Notes: generated by a model from the letters alone, not told the origin. 64,000 nucleotides of DNA from Paenibacillus_T sp033239625 (GCF_033239625.1 NZ_BTCK01000025.1:26279-90278); one strand, 5' to 3'. Positions 8,283-17,017 are shown, counted from the first letter of the stretch. Made by a program: numbers and translations.

Positions 8283-9377
8283 ATGAGAAACATGGCGTTG
8301 CCTGCGCTGCGTGCGCGTTTTCCGTTCATGATGCTTGCTGCGTTGTTTATATTGCTGCCCGTGCTTGCAGGCTGTCAGAGCAGCGATTCCAAGTCAAGCG
8401 GGATCGAGACTGCAGATAAGGTTGCAGATACAGCCGTGCTGCAGCCGAGCGGTCTCTCGGACACGGGTGATCCGACTCCGCCTGCCGCGCAGCGGCCGCT
8501 TGTGCTTGGCTTCTCGCAGCTTGGCACGGAGAGCGACTGGCGAAATGCGAATACAAGATCGATTCAGGAAGCTGCCGCCGAAGCGGGCATCGAGCTTTTA
8601 TTCGACAATGCCGAGCAGTCGCAGCAGAAGCAGATTGAAGCGGTGCGCTCATTCATCAAGCGCAAGGTAGACGTCATTGCGATTGCGCCGGTCATCGAGA
8701 CGGGTTGGGAGCCGGTGCTGAAGGAAGCGAAGGATGCGGGCATTCCTGTTATCATCTCCGACCGGAATGCGAATGTAAGCGACCCTTCTCTGTATGTATC
8801 GTTCATTGGCTCGGACTTCTACGAGGAAGGGCAGAAGGCGGGCAAATATCTCGTGGACAAAATACGCGGCATGTCCGGTCCCGTCGGACTAGTCGAGCTG
8901 AGAGGGACGGAGGGCTCGTCGCCGTCGATCGAACGGGGCAAGGGCTTCCGAGATCAACTGGACAAGAAGGATGCGAACGTTGTGCTGCTTCGGAGCGAAG
9001 CGGCAGACTTCACGTTCGAGAAGGGCAAGGAGACGATGCGCCGTTTCCTCGAGGAGGAAGGCGCGAACATCAAAGTGCTCTACGCGCACAATGACGACAT
9101 GGCGCTGGGTGCGGTCGAAGCGATTGAAGAGTATGGGCTGCGCCCTGGGAAGGACATCATTATTATATCGGTGGACGGCACGAAGGCGGGCTTCGAGCAG
9201 ATGGCCTTAGGTAAAATCAACTGCATCGTCGAGTGCAATCCGCTGCTTGGTCCGATTCTGATGCAGGCGGTCAAGGAGCTGGCCGAAGGCCGGCAGCTGC
9301 CGAAGCGGATCTCGACGCCGGAGAGCGTCTTCACCGAGACGATGGCCAAGGATGAAGTGGACAATCGGCAGTACTGA
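8283..9377 (+). CDS. Second YtfQ-like galactose/galactofuranose-binding lipoprotein
   Basis: A 364-residue paralogue of the binding protein at 3342. The signal peptide ends in lipobox VLAGC. A low-complexity Ser/Thr/Pro linker of about 50 residues follows, then the YtfQ-type fold: LGFSQLGTESDWRNANTRS, IAPVIETGWEPVLKEAKDAG, VELRGTEGSSPSIER and AHNDDMALGAVEAIEEYGLRPG. ATG at 8283 is preceded by GGAGG seven bases away; an upstream in-frame start at 8226 lies inside the regulatory repeat and is rejected. It shares the importer with ytfQ or serves as a dedicated receptor for the galactoside system controlled with the GH42 gene (inference). A terminator follows at 9486. Confidence 0.9.
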   Translation: MRNMALPALRARFPFMMLAALFILLPVLAGCQSSDSKSSGIETADKVADTAVLQPSGLSDTGDPTPPAAQRPLVLGFSQLGTESDWRNANTRSIQEAAAEAGIELLFDNAEQSQQKQIEAVRSFIKRKVDVIAIAPVIETGWEPVLKEAKDAGIPVIISDRNANVSDPSLYVSFIGSDFYEEGQKAGKYLVDKIRGMSGPVGLVELRGTEGSSPSIERGKGFRDQLDKKDANVVLLRSEAADFTFEKGKETMRRFLEEEGANIKVLYAHNDDMALGAVEAIEEYGLRPGKDIIIISVDGTKAGFEQMALGKINCIVECNPLLGPILMQAVKELAEGRQLPKRISTPESVFTETMAKDEVDNRQY

Positions 9378-9485
9378 TGGCTGGAGGCGGGGGCGAATAC
9401 ACGCTGAGAAGGCAGATTCATCCTAATAGAGGAGCAGCGCTCGGTCGTGCGGACTGAGGCGTTTTGTCTGAGGACTGAGACGGTT

Positions 9486-9505
9486 CCCGACTTAGGTCGG
9501 GTTTT
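9486..9505 (+). terminator. Terminator after the second binding-protein gene
   Basis: CCCGAC / GTCGGG arms with a TTAG loop are followed by TTTT. Confidence 0.75.
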
Positions 9506-9592
9506 GGTCCAGAGTCATTTACACGGCCAAGTGTCGGTGGTACGCTAGCGTCAGTGAGGTTCCATTTCATTTACATTTAGGAGGATAACCTA

Positions 9593-10132
9593 ATGACAAT
9601 GCGGCGCAACTACGGTGTGATAGCCGTTGCAGCGGGCATCATCTGGCTGCTCATTCAGGCGCAGTCGACGGACGGGCGTTCGTATGCCAATGGCGGCAGC
9701 ATTATCACTTACTTCTGGCCGACGCTGTTCATTCTGCCGCTGGGCATCTTCTTCCACGTGGCGTATTTGTACAAAAGATCGAAGCCTGCAGCAGGCCTGC
9801 TCATTCCAGGCGGCGTCCTGCTCGTCACCGGCTTGACGTGCCAAGCGGGCATGCTGTTCGACGCATGGGCGACCGTATGGCCGGGCTTCTTGCTCGCCGT
9901 TGCCTTCGGTTTGTTCGAGTTCTACCTGTTCGGGTATCGCGGCTTCTGGCTGCTGCTTCCGGTATTCGTGCTCGGCGGCGCGGCAGTTATCTTCTTCGCA
10001 TTGCTGTCGATTACTGCAATTGCGCCATTCAATGGGCTGCAAGGACTGACCGCTTCGCTTATCGTGCTGGGCGGACTGATGGTGCTGCTGCAGAAGTCAA
10101 CGGGCGACGAGGACGACTATCGCAAATACTAA
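9593..10132 (+). CDS. Small polytopic membrane protein of unknown function
   Basis: A 179-residue protein with about five hydrophobic helices (around residues 8-22, 38-58, 68-85, 92-125 and 128-165) and an acidic tail DEDDYRKY. The start ATG has AGGAGG about ten bases upstream. I do not recognise a named family; the length and helix pattern resemble small uncharacterised Bacillota membrane proteins that often sit next to two-component systems. It stands alone between terminators, so context gives no clear role. The convergent neighbour is a NarL-type regulator. Confidence 0.8.
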   Translation: MTMRRNYGVIAVAAGIIWLLIQAQSTDGRSYANGGSIITYFWPTLFILPLGIFFHVAYLYKRSKPAAGLLIPGGVLLVTGLTCQAGMLFDAWATVWPGFLLAVAFGLFEFYLFGYRGFWLLLPVFVLGGAAVIFFALLSITAIAPFNGLQGLTASLIVLGGLMVLLQKSTGDEDDYRKY

Positions 10133-10156
10133 TCTTCACTTATCGTGAAGAAACGA

Positions 10157-10198
10157 AATCCCTGATGCTGCGAGGACGCGGCGTCAGGGATTGTTGTC
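10157..10198 (+). terminator. Terminator after the membrane protein gene
   Basis: Arms AATCCCTGA and TCAGGGATT enclose a GC-rich loop and are followed by a T-rich stretch. A second small hairpin (TTCAC / GTGAA) lies just upstream. Confidence 0.6.
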
Positions 10199-10279
10199 TT
10201 TCAGCGAGCTGAGACTTCTCATCTTGCCAGCTTACAGTCACTTCCGCTCCTATAACTTCTACCACGAGCTCCGTCAAAC

Positions 10280-10467
10280 GATTCCTGCAATTCCGCCGGA
10301 ATCGCTTAATGATAAGTTACTCTTTTTGAGAAGACTGCAGAAGTACAGCCTTTTGTGCTCGCAATAGACGTTAGAGCGGCGTAGTTGAGCTGATTGCTGC
10401 ACATTTGCAGGTAATCGGCTGAATTTGGCAGCTTCATATGTAAATGCCTGCACGATTGCAGGTATCC
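10280..10467. repeat. Intergenic palindrome array A (CTGCA type)
   Basis: Four degenerate units have CTGCA at 10285, 10335, 10397 and 10448, giving spacings of 50, 62 and 51. The last two are clear palindromes: CTGCACATTTGCAGG and CTGCACGATTGCAGG. The array fills most of the 410-base gap between two convergent genes. Related arrays lie at about 19.8, 37.4, 45.2 and 54.3 kb. No gene is visible here. Confidence 0.65.
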
Positions 10468-10542
10468 TCAAATGGTCAGTTTCAAAACACCACGAAAGAA
10501 TAGCAATGCGGCAGTCGATACAAATTCGATTGATAAGCCCCT

Positions 10543-11217
10543 CTACTTCACCATACCCCGCCGCAACGCCGTCACGACGACCTGCGTTCGATCCTCGCAG
10601 CCGAATTTGTGCAGGATGCGGTGAACATGCGACTTAACTGTGCCTTCGCTAATGAACAGCTTCTGAGCGATGCGGTCGTTGCGCAGACCATACTCCATTT
10701 CCTGCAGAATCTCTTGCTCGCGCTCCGTCAGCGGCTCCAGCAGCGGCGCGTCGCCGCCAACCGCATTGGGGATCAAATAAGAGGATGAGATTGCGCGAGA
10801 CAGCGCATCTGCCGCCAGATCCGTCCGATACACCGCTTCGCCGCGATAGGCGGAGCGTACCGCCTCCAGCATATCCTCTACGTCCGCATCCTTGAGCAGA
10901 TAACCGACTGCGCCAGATCGGATGACCTCATAAATATAGTCCGGATCGTTGAACGTCGTCAGGATGACGATTCGGACGCTGGGCAGCTGCTTAATGATCG
11001 CTTGCGACGCCTCGATGCCTGTCATGTTCGGCATCTGGATATCCATCAGAATGATGTCGGGGCGAAGCGCCAGCGCCTGCTCGACGGCCTCCTTGCCGTC
11101 GGCTGCTTCGCCGACAATCTCCATATCGTCCTGGAGATTGATAATATAGCTGAACCCTTGGCGGATCATCGTCTGATCGTCGACCAGGAGCACTTTGATT
11201 TTACGACCCGTTGTCAT
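10543..11217 (-). CDS. NarL/LuxR-family response regulator
   Basis: A 224-residue regulator: receiver domain (LLVDDQTMIRQG, phosphoacceptor Asp59 in ILMDIQMPNM) and a C-terminal LuxR-type helix-turn-helix (LTEREQEILQEMEYGLRN, then FISEGTVKSHVHRIL). ATG at 11217 is chosen because the receiver starts directly after it; GGAGG is 12 bases upstream. An in-frame ATG further upstream would add about 28 residues of out-of-family sequence. The gene start overlaps the kinase gene by about 17 bases. It is the output partner of the kinase at 11201-12394. Target genes are unknown; the divergent membrane gene at 12615 is the nearest candidate. Confidence 0.94.
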   Translation of the reverse strand: MTTGRKIKVLLVDDQTMIRQGFSYIINLQDDMEIVGEAADGKEAVEQALALRPDIILMDIQMPNMTGIEASQAIIKQLPSVRIVILTTFNDPDYIYEVIRSGAVGYLLKDADVEDMLEAVRSAYRGEAVYRTDLAADALSRAISSSYLIPNAVGGDAPLLEPLTEREQEILQEMEYGLRNDRIAQKLFISEGTVKSHVHRILHKFGCEDRTQVVVTALRRGMVK

Positions 11218-12394
11218 AGGTGTGTCGAGCCTCCGTTTCGATTGCGATGTGACTGCTAGGCAGCAGCGCGATAATCTCGAATCCATGCGGTTCCACGGCA
11301 CCGACCGTTAAGCATCCGCCGCCTTCCTCGAGTCTTGCCCGCATCATTTTCAAACCGAAGCCCTCTTGTACGTCTTCTCCTGCAAGCGCCTGACCATTAT
11401 CTCGAATATGAAGCGCAATATGCTCGGCTTCCTGCCCGATATGCACATCGACATGGGTCGCCTTCGCGTGGCGCACCATATTGGTGACGGCCTCCTGCAT
11501 AATGCTGAAGAGCAGCGTGGCATCAGCTGCCGCGATCTCTTCCTCTAGTCCTTCAGTATGAAAATGATACGTTATCCCCGTCGTCGCCTCCATACGAACG
11601 AGCAGTGCACGAAGCGGTGCAAGTCCGGATACCGATCGGTCATCGGCAAGCGAATGGACGGAAGTTCGGATGTCCTGCAAGCCTTGGCGCGCGACCTCTA
11701 ACATGCCTGACAGCGATTGCTCTGCTTGCGCAGGATCTTTGGCGATCATATAGCGGAGCGCCTGCATTTGTACGATCAAGGAAGTTAGGCTGTGTCCAAC
11801 CGCATCGTGTATGTCGCGGGCAATGCGTGTGCGTTCGTCCAACACGGCGTTGCGCATGGATGTCACCGAAGCCTCCTGCAGATGGGTATAAGCTTCCTGC
11901 AGCTCGATCAAGTTGCGTTTGTTCTCCTCGAAGATCGCGTCGCGCTGTCGTCGGCTCTGGACGTTGATATAGAAGAATATGGTGATAATAACGAAGGAGG
12001 AGAAGCTCAACACATTGACATGACCAAATGCGGCATATACCCCCGCGACCGCAACCATCGTGGCGAGCAGCGGAACACGCTTGGGCGCGAGGGACAGTCT
12101 GACGGCAGTTGTAACGATAATGACAGCAAGAAAATATATAAGGACGTTCTCGTCGAACCAGATGATGCCGGCCCCAGTTTCTAGAAGCGCCAGTACGACG
12201 AACAAGACCGACATGCGAGTCGTCCGCCAGAAATCCCGCAGCAGGAAGCGGCTGATGAACGTTGCGTAGATGAGAAGGTTTAGCGCGATCTTGAGTGGAG
12301 AGCCACTGAAGAAATCGTTCATATGCATTAATATCCCGATCATTATCGCGCCCGCTGCGGCGCGGATATTATAACGTCGATCCATGTTAACCAT
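11201..12394 (-). CDS. DesK/NarX-type sensor histidine kinase (HisKA_3)
   Basis: A 397-residue kinase whose N-terminal half holds about five or six transmembrane helices (residues 10-155) with no large extracellular domain, so it likely senses a membrane or intramembrane signal. A short coiled coil (about 160-190) leads to the HisKA_3 H box ARDIHDAVGHSLTSLI. The HATPase_c domain follows, with QEAVTNMVRHAKAT, RDNGQ and EGFGLKMMRARLEEGGG. Start ATG has GGAGG nine bases upstream. It overlaps its response regulator gene at the 3' end. The layout resembles B. subtilis LiaS, YvfT and DesK kinases; the signal cannot be told from sequence. Confidence 0.93.
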   Translation of the reverse strand: MVNMDRRYNIRAAAGAIMIGILMHMNDFFSGSPLKIALNLLIYATFISRFLLRDFWRTTRMSVLFVVLALLETGAGIIWFDENVLIYFLAVIIVTTAVRLSLAPKRVPLLATMVAVAGVYAAFGHVNVLSFSSFVIITIFFYINVQSRRQRDAIFEENKRNLIELQEAYTHLQEASVTSMRNAVLDERTRIARDIHDAVGHSLTSLIVQMQALRYMIAKDPAQAEQSLSGMLEVARQGLQDIRTSVHSLADDRSVSGLAPLRALLVRMEATTGITYHFHTEGLEEEIAAADATLLFSIMQEAVTNMVRHAKATHVDVHIGQEAEHIALHIRDNGQALAGEDVQEGFGLKMMRARLEEGGGCLTVGAVEPHGFEIIALLPSSHIAIETEARHTYDNGS

Positions 12395-12614
12395 AGCTGT
12401 ATCCTCCGAAACGTGGTGCCTTTATGTACGTTTATTGTAGCGGTGTGAGATGGCCCTGTGCAATTCAGTTGAGGAGAGGGCGGTTCATATCTATCTGGAG
12501 ATATAGAGAGTGAATCTTCAGGTTCTATCTGCCGTTGGTCGATCGGACAAGCCGCTTCGCGATATGATGGATACGTGCTCGATGTCGATGACAATCTTAA
12601 GGGAGGCAATATAG

Positions 12615-13118
12615 ATGCAGCAAATTATTATTTTGTTAATTGTATGTCTGGTCGGGTTTCGGATTGTTCGGCGGGTGCGCAGAAACTTCTCGTGGAGCGA
12701 GATTCGAGTGAAGAGGATGACTGTCCGCATCGTTCTGCTGGCGGTGGTCGGCGTTATTTTCATGACCGGGAGCGGGTTCAATACGGTAAGCATCGTCTCG
12801 GATATTCTAGGTATTCTAGTTGGCGCGGCGTTGGGGGTTGCAGGGGCTTCGATGACTGTGTTCGAGCGGCGAGGCAATGAGCTATATTACAAAGCGAACG
12901 CTTGGAACGGCGGTGTTGTGACGGTGCTGTTCGTTGGCCGTTTTGCCTATCGATTGTACGAAATGATGACCATGTCGGACGTCGATCGACAGAGCTTTAA
13001 TTTTGCCGCAGGGAACAGTCATTGGGCATCTGGTCTTATGCTTATCATGTTCGCTTATTATGTCGTTTATTATGCACTGCTTATGAGCAAGAGCAAGCGA
13101 GTGCCCGCACATTCTTAG
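12615..13118 (+). CDS. Small four-helix membrane protein, possibly CcdC/DUF1453-like
   Basis: A 167-residue protein with four hydrophobic helices (about 1-15, 38-55, 58-75 and 130-155) and a well-placed GGGAGG ribosome binding site before ATG 12615. The size and the conserved-looking pattern VKRMTVRIVLLAVVGVI, then GRFAYRLYE, recall the CcdC/DUF1453 group, but this is from memory and uncertain. It is divergent from the kinase/regulator pair, with about 220 bases between them, and is a plausible target of that system. A strong bidirectional terminator follows at 13131. Confidence 0.75.
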   Translation: MQQIIILLIVCLVGFRIVRRVRRNFSWSEIRVKRMTVRIVLLAVVGVIFMTGSGFNTVSIVSDILGILVGAALGVAGASMTVFERRGNELYYKANAWNGGVVTVLFVGRFAYRLYEMMTMSDVDRQSFNFAAGNSHWASGLMLIMFAYYVVYYALLMSKSKRVPAHS

Positions 13119-13130
13119 TCAAAATAAAAC

Positions 13131-13174
13131 AGCCCCGTCCTTTCCTGTCGATGTGCAGGAGGGGCGGGGCTTTG
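13131..13174. terminator. Bidirectional terminator between convergent genes
   Basis: AGCCCCG...TCCTG pairs with CAGGA...CGGGGCT around a short loop. It is flanked by TTT on the plus strand and by a T-rich run on the minus strand, so it can serve both the membrane gene and the beta-galactosidase gene. Confidence 0.8.
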
Positions 13175-13207
13175 TTGTCCGTCGGGATAGACGGTATGAA
13201 AGGATGA

Positions 13208-15307
13208 TTACTCGTCGAATACGAGCGCAAGCGCTGCGTATGGTTCGATCTCTGCTGTGCCGACAGCGAAGCGGTTCCCGGTCAATAAATCGGTTGCGCC
13301 GCAGTGAACGGTAATTGCTGCTGGTCGATTGCTGTAGTTCAGCAGGAAATGGATGCGCAGTCCGTTCGACTGACCTTCGAACATCGGCTTGTCTTGGCTG
13401 CGTACCGTGAGCTCGATTTCTTCTGGCAGCTCCAGCAGGCTGGCAGCAGGTGAAGCGATGTTGAGCCGATCGATCAATTGATCGACGAGCGCATCCGAGA
13501 AGACGCCGCCGAAGTAGATGGTACGGCCTTCGCCGGTGCGGTTCTCGACGAGTGCAGGTTCGCCTGACATGTAGCTGCTGTCGTCGTAACGACCGAGCAC
13601 CTCTGCGTTCGCCGAGGTGACAGCGAGCGTCTCGGCAAAACCGTTCGAGGAGAAGGCCGCGAACGTATCGAACGCCTCAGTCGACAGCGTGAAGCTAGGG
13701 CTGCTGCCATCCGGCTCCGCGCGGGTGAAGTCTTCTACCGTAACGCCGCACAACGGAGCGAGCGGTCCAGGCATCGGCGTCATCCGGCAGCGTCCGGTCT
13801 CGTCCTTGTAGCCGCTGCGACAGCCGATGATGAGACTGCCGCCGCCCTGCACGTAAGCTTCAAGCAGCTTAGCGGTTTCCTCCCGCATAATCGTTGGATG
13901 CGGGTAGACCAGCGTCTCATATCGGTTCAATTGCTCCAGCGTCGTCTGCTCATTCAGGAACAGCATGTCGCTAGGGATGTGGCGGCGCTGCAGCCGTTTG
14001 AACCAAGCGAGTGTACTCGTCCAATCATAGCCGCCATGCCACTTGTCGAACTCGCCGTCCCATTCGTTATCGTAGTCGCGCAGAATGGCGACATCCGCCT
14101 CATAACGGCTGCCCGCAATCGCTTGTCCAGCGCGTCGCAGCTCCTCGGCGATCCGTTCGACCTCGCGCGTGCGGCGATTCGGACGGTTGTCCCAGTTGTG
14201 CAGGCCGTGCCAGTACATCTCCGTGCCGAAGGTAGCTGTGCGCCAGCGGAAGTAGACGACCAGATCAGCGCCGTTCGCGATCGATTGGTACGTCCACAGT
14301 CGGAGCTGGCCAGGCTTCGGCGATGGCTGCTCGATTCGGTTCACCCAGCCTCCGGGGCCGGACTGCTGCTCCATGATGCAAAAGTTCGGCGAGATGGAGC
14401 GTACGTTAGAGAGCGACATGCTGAAACGTCGATCGAGCAGCGGATTGTCTCCGCCATCGGGAAACGTGCGTCCGAACATCGGATAGCTGTCGTACGAGAA
14501 GAAATCCAGCATGTCGTCCGTGAGCTTGTGCGAATCGAGATGACCGAACAGGCCGTTCGTCGTTACCCAATGCCGCGGTGCTGCTGCTCGAACGATGTCG
14601 GCCTGCATTTGCGCGTAGGAGATGACGCTGTCGGAGAAGAAGCGCTTCTCATCCAGCTTCAAATGCGGGTTCGGGCTGTCGCTCGGCACGTTGCGCGTCA
14701 GATGCACCTGCTCCCATGCGGTATAGGTCTGGCTCCAGAACACGGTGCCCCAAGCCTCGTTGAGTGCGGCCAGCGTGCCGTACTTGGCTTGCAGCCACTC
14801 GCGGAAAGCCGCATGATCGGCCGCCGAGTAGAACTCGCTCACTTCGCAGTTGAACTCGTTGTCGAGCTGCCATCCGACGATGCCGGGATGGTCTGCGAAG
14901 TGCTCCGCCATCCGTTGAACGATTCGCGCGGAGAGCTCACGGAATTTGGACGAATTATACGTATAATGGCGGCGCGATCCATGCTCATAGGAAATACCAT
15001 TCGCCTGCGCATTCAGCGTATCGGGGTAACGGTGGGTCAGCCATGCAGGCGGCGTCGCCGTCGGCGTACCGACAATGATGTTCAAGCCATGTCGGTGCGC
15101 AAGGTCGAAAGCACGGTCAAACACCGAGAAATCAAATACACCTTCTTCGGGCTCCATCAATGCCCAGCCGAATTCGGCCATACGAACGTATTGGAGTCCA
15201 AGCTCCTTCATGCGGCGGAAGTCGTCTTCCCACATCGTCTGCGGCCAATGCTCAGGATAGTAGCAGACGCCAAGCAGTACATTGCGGGTATGCAGCGCTT
15301 TCTCCAT
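13208..15307 (-). CDS. GH42 beta-galactosidase
   Basis: A 699-residue cytoplasmic glycoside hydrolase. The N-terminal TIM barrel starts LGVCYYPEHWPQTMWEDDF. The acid/base is Glu151 in GWQLDNEFN and the nucleophile is Glu313 in CIMEQQSGPGG, both family hallmarks. The trimerisation and C-terminal domains follow; no signal peptide is present. GH42 enzymes release galactose from beta-galactosides such as galacto-oligosaccharides; some act on other galacto-configured links. The ribosome binding site AGGAGG precedes ATG 15307. Its leader is homologous to that of the second galactose-type binding protein gene at 8283, so the two are probably co-regulated by the divergent AraC protein. Product entry via the YtfQ-type importer would complete the pathway (inference). 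Confidence 0.96.
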   Translation of the reverse strand: MEKALHTRNVLLGVCYYPEHWPQTMWEDDFRRMKELGLQYVRMAEFGWALMEPEEGVFDFSVFDRAFDLAHRHGLNIIVGTPTATPPAWLTHRYPDTLNAQANGISYEHGSRRHYTYNSSKFRELSARIVQRMAEHFADHPGIVGWQLDNEFNCEVSEFYSAADHAAFREWLQAKYGTLAALNEAWGTVFWSQTYTAWEQVHLTRNVPSDSPNPHLKLDEKRFFSDSVISYAQMQADIVRAAAPRHWVTTNGLFGHLDSHKLTDDMLDFFSYDSYPMFGRTFPDGGDNPLLDRRFSMSLSNVRSISPNFCIMEQQSGPGGWVNRIEQPSPKPGQLRLWTYQSIANGADLVVYFRWRTATFGTEMYWHGLHNWDNRPNRRTREVERIAEELRRAGQAIAGSRYEADVAILRDYDNEWDGEFDKWHGGYDWTSTLAWFKRLQRRHIPSDMLFLNEQTTLEQLNRYETLVYPHPTIMREETAKLLEAYVQGGGSLIIGCRSGYKDETGRCRMTPMPGPLAPLCGVTVEDFTRAEPDGSSPSFTLSTEAFDTFAAFSSNGFAETLAVTSANAEVLGRYDDSSYMSGEPALVENRTGEGRTIYFGGVFSDALVDQLIDRLNIASPAASLLELPEEIELTVRSQDKPMFEGQSNGLRIHFLLNYSNRPAAITVHCGATDLLTGNRFAVGTAEIEPYAALALVFDE

Positions 15308-15317
15308 GTTGTGTCAT

Positions 15318-15385
15318 CCTCCTAAAAGTAAGTTGCGTTCCTCTTCGATAATGCTGCTTGTAAGCAAAATGCTTGCATCGTAAGC
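15318..15385 (-). promoter_or_regulatory. Third copy of the galactoside regulatory leader
   Basis: Read on the minus strand, it begins GCTTACGATGCAAGCA and ends in the GGAGG of the beta-galactosidase gene. Aligned without gaps to 8208-8275, I count 53 of 68 identities. The direct repeat TGCTTAC occurs twice, 20 bases apart, as in the other copies. Position next to a divergent AraC-family gene makes it that regulator's likely operator. Confidence 0.8.
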
Positions 15386-15590
15386 ATACAATTGGGTCGA
15401 TATTATTATTTTGCTATTGAGATGCGTTTAACTTTATTATAGAAATTGAGTAAAGACGATGAAATAGTACGATTTTGATATTTGTATAACGAAGTTGATT
15501 TGTAATGCGCAATCTTCGGTTATCGCTAACGCAGTTATAATAGCAGCGAATAATAAGGACATCGAGAAGGAGAGGAGAGACGAGGCGGTC

Positions 15591-16427
15591 ATGATCTGGG
15601 AGCATCTGTTTATGCGCCGGCCGTTCCAGCCGAGTTATGTGTGTTATCCGGAATCGGTCGGACATTTTGCGGAGGCGCCGCATCATGTATGCGAGCGTCA
15701 GAGCGGACAATTCGGTTATTATAATCTGCATCTTATCTTCAACGGCGAAGGTTGGCTCGACTATCGGGGCAAGCGATATACGCTGCGTGAAGGAGAGGGA
15801 TTTCTGTACCGTCCGGGCGCCGCTCAACAATATGGAGCCGCTGCTGCGAATCCATGGGATATCCATTGGGTGCATTATGAGGCGATGCCTTGGGCGGAGC
15901 TGCTGCGGGACGGGGAGGACGTATGGCTGTTCTCGTTCACTGCGGTGGACAAGCTGAAGCGTCTGTTCGAACAGCTGAAGGAAGCATGCAAGGAATCGAC
16001 CAAGGAGGACGAGGCGCATATATCGGCGCTGCTGTATGAGCTGCTGCTCACGATACGGGAGCATGGCGTCGGCCTCGATAATCCGCTGCTGCGAAGCGCG
16101 CAGGAGCGCATTCGTGCCGCAGCGGAGCTGATCCGCACACGATGCGTCGAGCCGCTGACGATTGCGGAGCTGGCGGAATCGTCCGGCTATAGCACGGCAC
16201 ACTTCTGCAGGCTGTTTCGGCAGACGACGGGAAAGACGCCGGTGGAGTTCCTTACCGAGAGCCGAGTGACCGAGGCGAAGCGGATGCTGTTGTCCACGAG
16301 CCGACCGGTCAAGCAGATTGCGATCGAGGCAGGTTTTGGACAGAGCAGCTATTTCATACGCAAATTTCGTGAAGCGGAAGGGATGACGCCGGACCAGTAC
16401 CGACGTTTGTTCGATAGCGGTCGGTAG
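15591..16427 (+). CDS. AraC-family transcriptional regulator (cupin sensor + HTH)
   Basis: A 278-residue one-component regulator. The N-terminal cupin-like ligand pocket spans about residues 20-110 (NLHLIFNGEGWLDYRGKRYT, then FLYRPGAAQQY). The C-terminal AraC double helix-turn-helix has IAELAESSGYSTAHFCRLFR and IAIEAGFGQSSYFIRKFREA. ATG at 15591 is chosen since the cupin domain begins right after it; an upstream TTG start has no ribosome site. It is divergent from the GH42 gene and probably activates it and the ytfQ-like gene at 8283 on binding a galactoside (inference from the shared 20-base-spaced direct repeats). Confidence 0.93.
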   Translation: MIWEHLFMRRPFQPSYVCYPESVGHFAEAPHHVCERQSGQFGYYNLHLIFNGEGWLDYRGKRYTLREGEGFLYRPGAAQQYGAAAANPWDIHWVHYEAMPWAELLRDGEDVWLFSFTAVDKLKRLFEQLKEACKESTKEDEAHISALLYELLLTIREHGVGLDNPLLRSAQERIRAAAELIRTRCVEPLTIAELAESSGYSTAHFCRLFRQTTGKTPVEFLTESRVTEAKRMLLSTSRPVKQIAIEAGFGQSSYFIRKFREAEGMTPDQYRRLFDSGR

Positions 16428-16452
16428 TTGAACATAAGGCAGTAGTTAGCTG

Positions 16453-16524
16453 AAGATGAAGATAAAGATAAAGATAAAAGAGAAAGATAAAGATAAAGAT
16501 AAAGATGAAGATGAAGATGAAGAT
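16453..16524. repeat. Hexanucleotide microsatellite (AAGATA/AAGATG)n
   Basis: About twelve near-perfect units of AAGATA or AAGATG run in tandem with one interruption (AAAAGAGAAAG). The tract lies 25 bases after the AraC gene stop. It is purine-only apart from T on the plus strand. Such tracts vary in length by slippage. Confidence 0.9.
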
Positions 16525-16750
16525 TACTCGACCGCTCCGATGGCAGATCATTCTTACGATTGCTGTTGTCCTCGGATTGTTCTGATTATATAAATTCAGA
16601 AGTGGTAACAATCCGAGTGACAAAGGCAAACGCTGACGCTTCTCCAGAATGATTCTGCCCTCTCCGCTGAAGCAGGCGCTGATCTGTCCCCCTTTTTTTA
16701 GGGGAATGATCGCTCGCGTCAGAAATCCTCCGCTCACGGAACTTTCATAG

Positions 16751-16792
16751 AAACAGAAACAAGCGTTGCCAGAGCAACGCTTGTTTCTGTTT
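16751..16792. terminator. Perfect 19-base hairpin in a long intergenic region
   Basis: The arms AAACAGAAACAAGCGTTGC and GCAACGCTTGTTTCTGTTT are exactly complementary across a four-base loop. T-rich arms could allow termination in either direction, but the nearest plus-strand gene ends about 320 bases away. It could also be the mark of a small mobile element. Confidence 0.55.
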
Positions 16793-17017
16793 GAACCCAC
16801 ATACTTAAATGCTCGCACAAAGCCCGAAGGGCTATCTTAACCTCTGAAGTATTGCAGATAATCAAATGTGCCTTGAATGGGCGGTGACTTGTGCTGCGAA
16901 CGAAATGGTATGCGGACGATAGACCGTATCTAGATACATTCGAACAATAGCTTTGTCGCTGGAGCGGCAAATGCGGGCATACGAGCTGTCCAGTCCTAGA
17001 AAGCGTCCTTGTGAGGA

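Noticed and set aside
12431..12614. Riboswitch in the kinase/membrane-protein intergenic region
   Set aside because: No conserved riboswitch core was recognised there, nor elsewhere in the window.
13898..15325. 475-codon open frame on the plus strand across the GH42 gene
   Set aside because: It is the antisense shadow of a well-supported beta-galactosidase; no ribosome site and no recognisable protein.
16354..16818. 154-codon minus-strand frame through the microsatellite
   Set aside because: Half of it is repeat translation (FIFIFI, LYLYL); no ribosome site.
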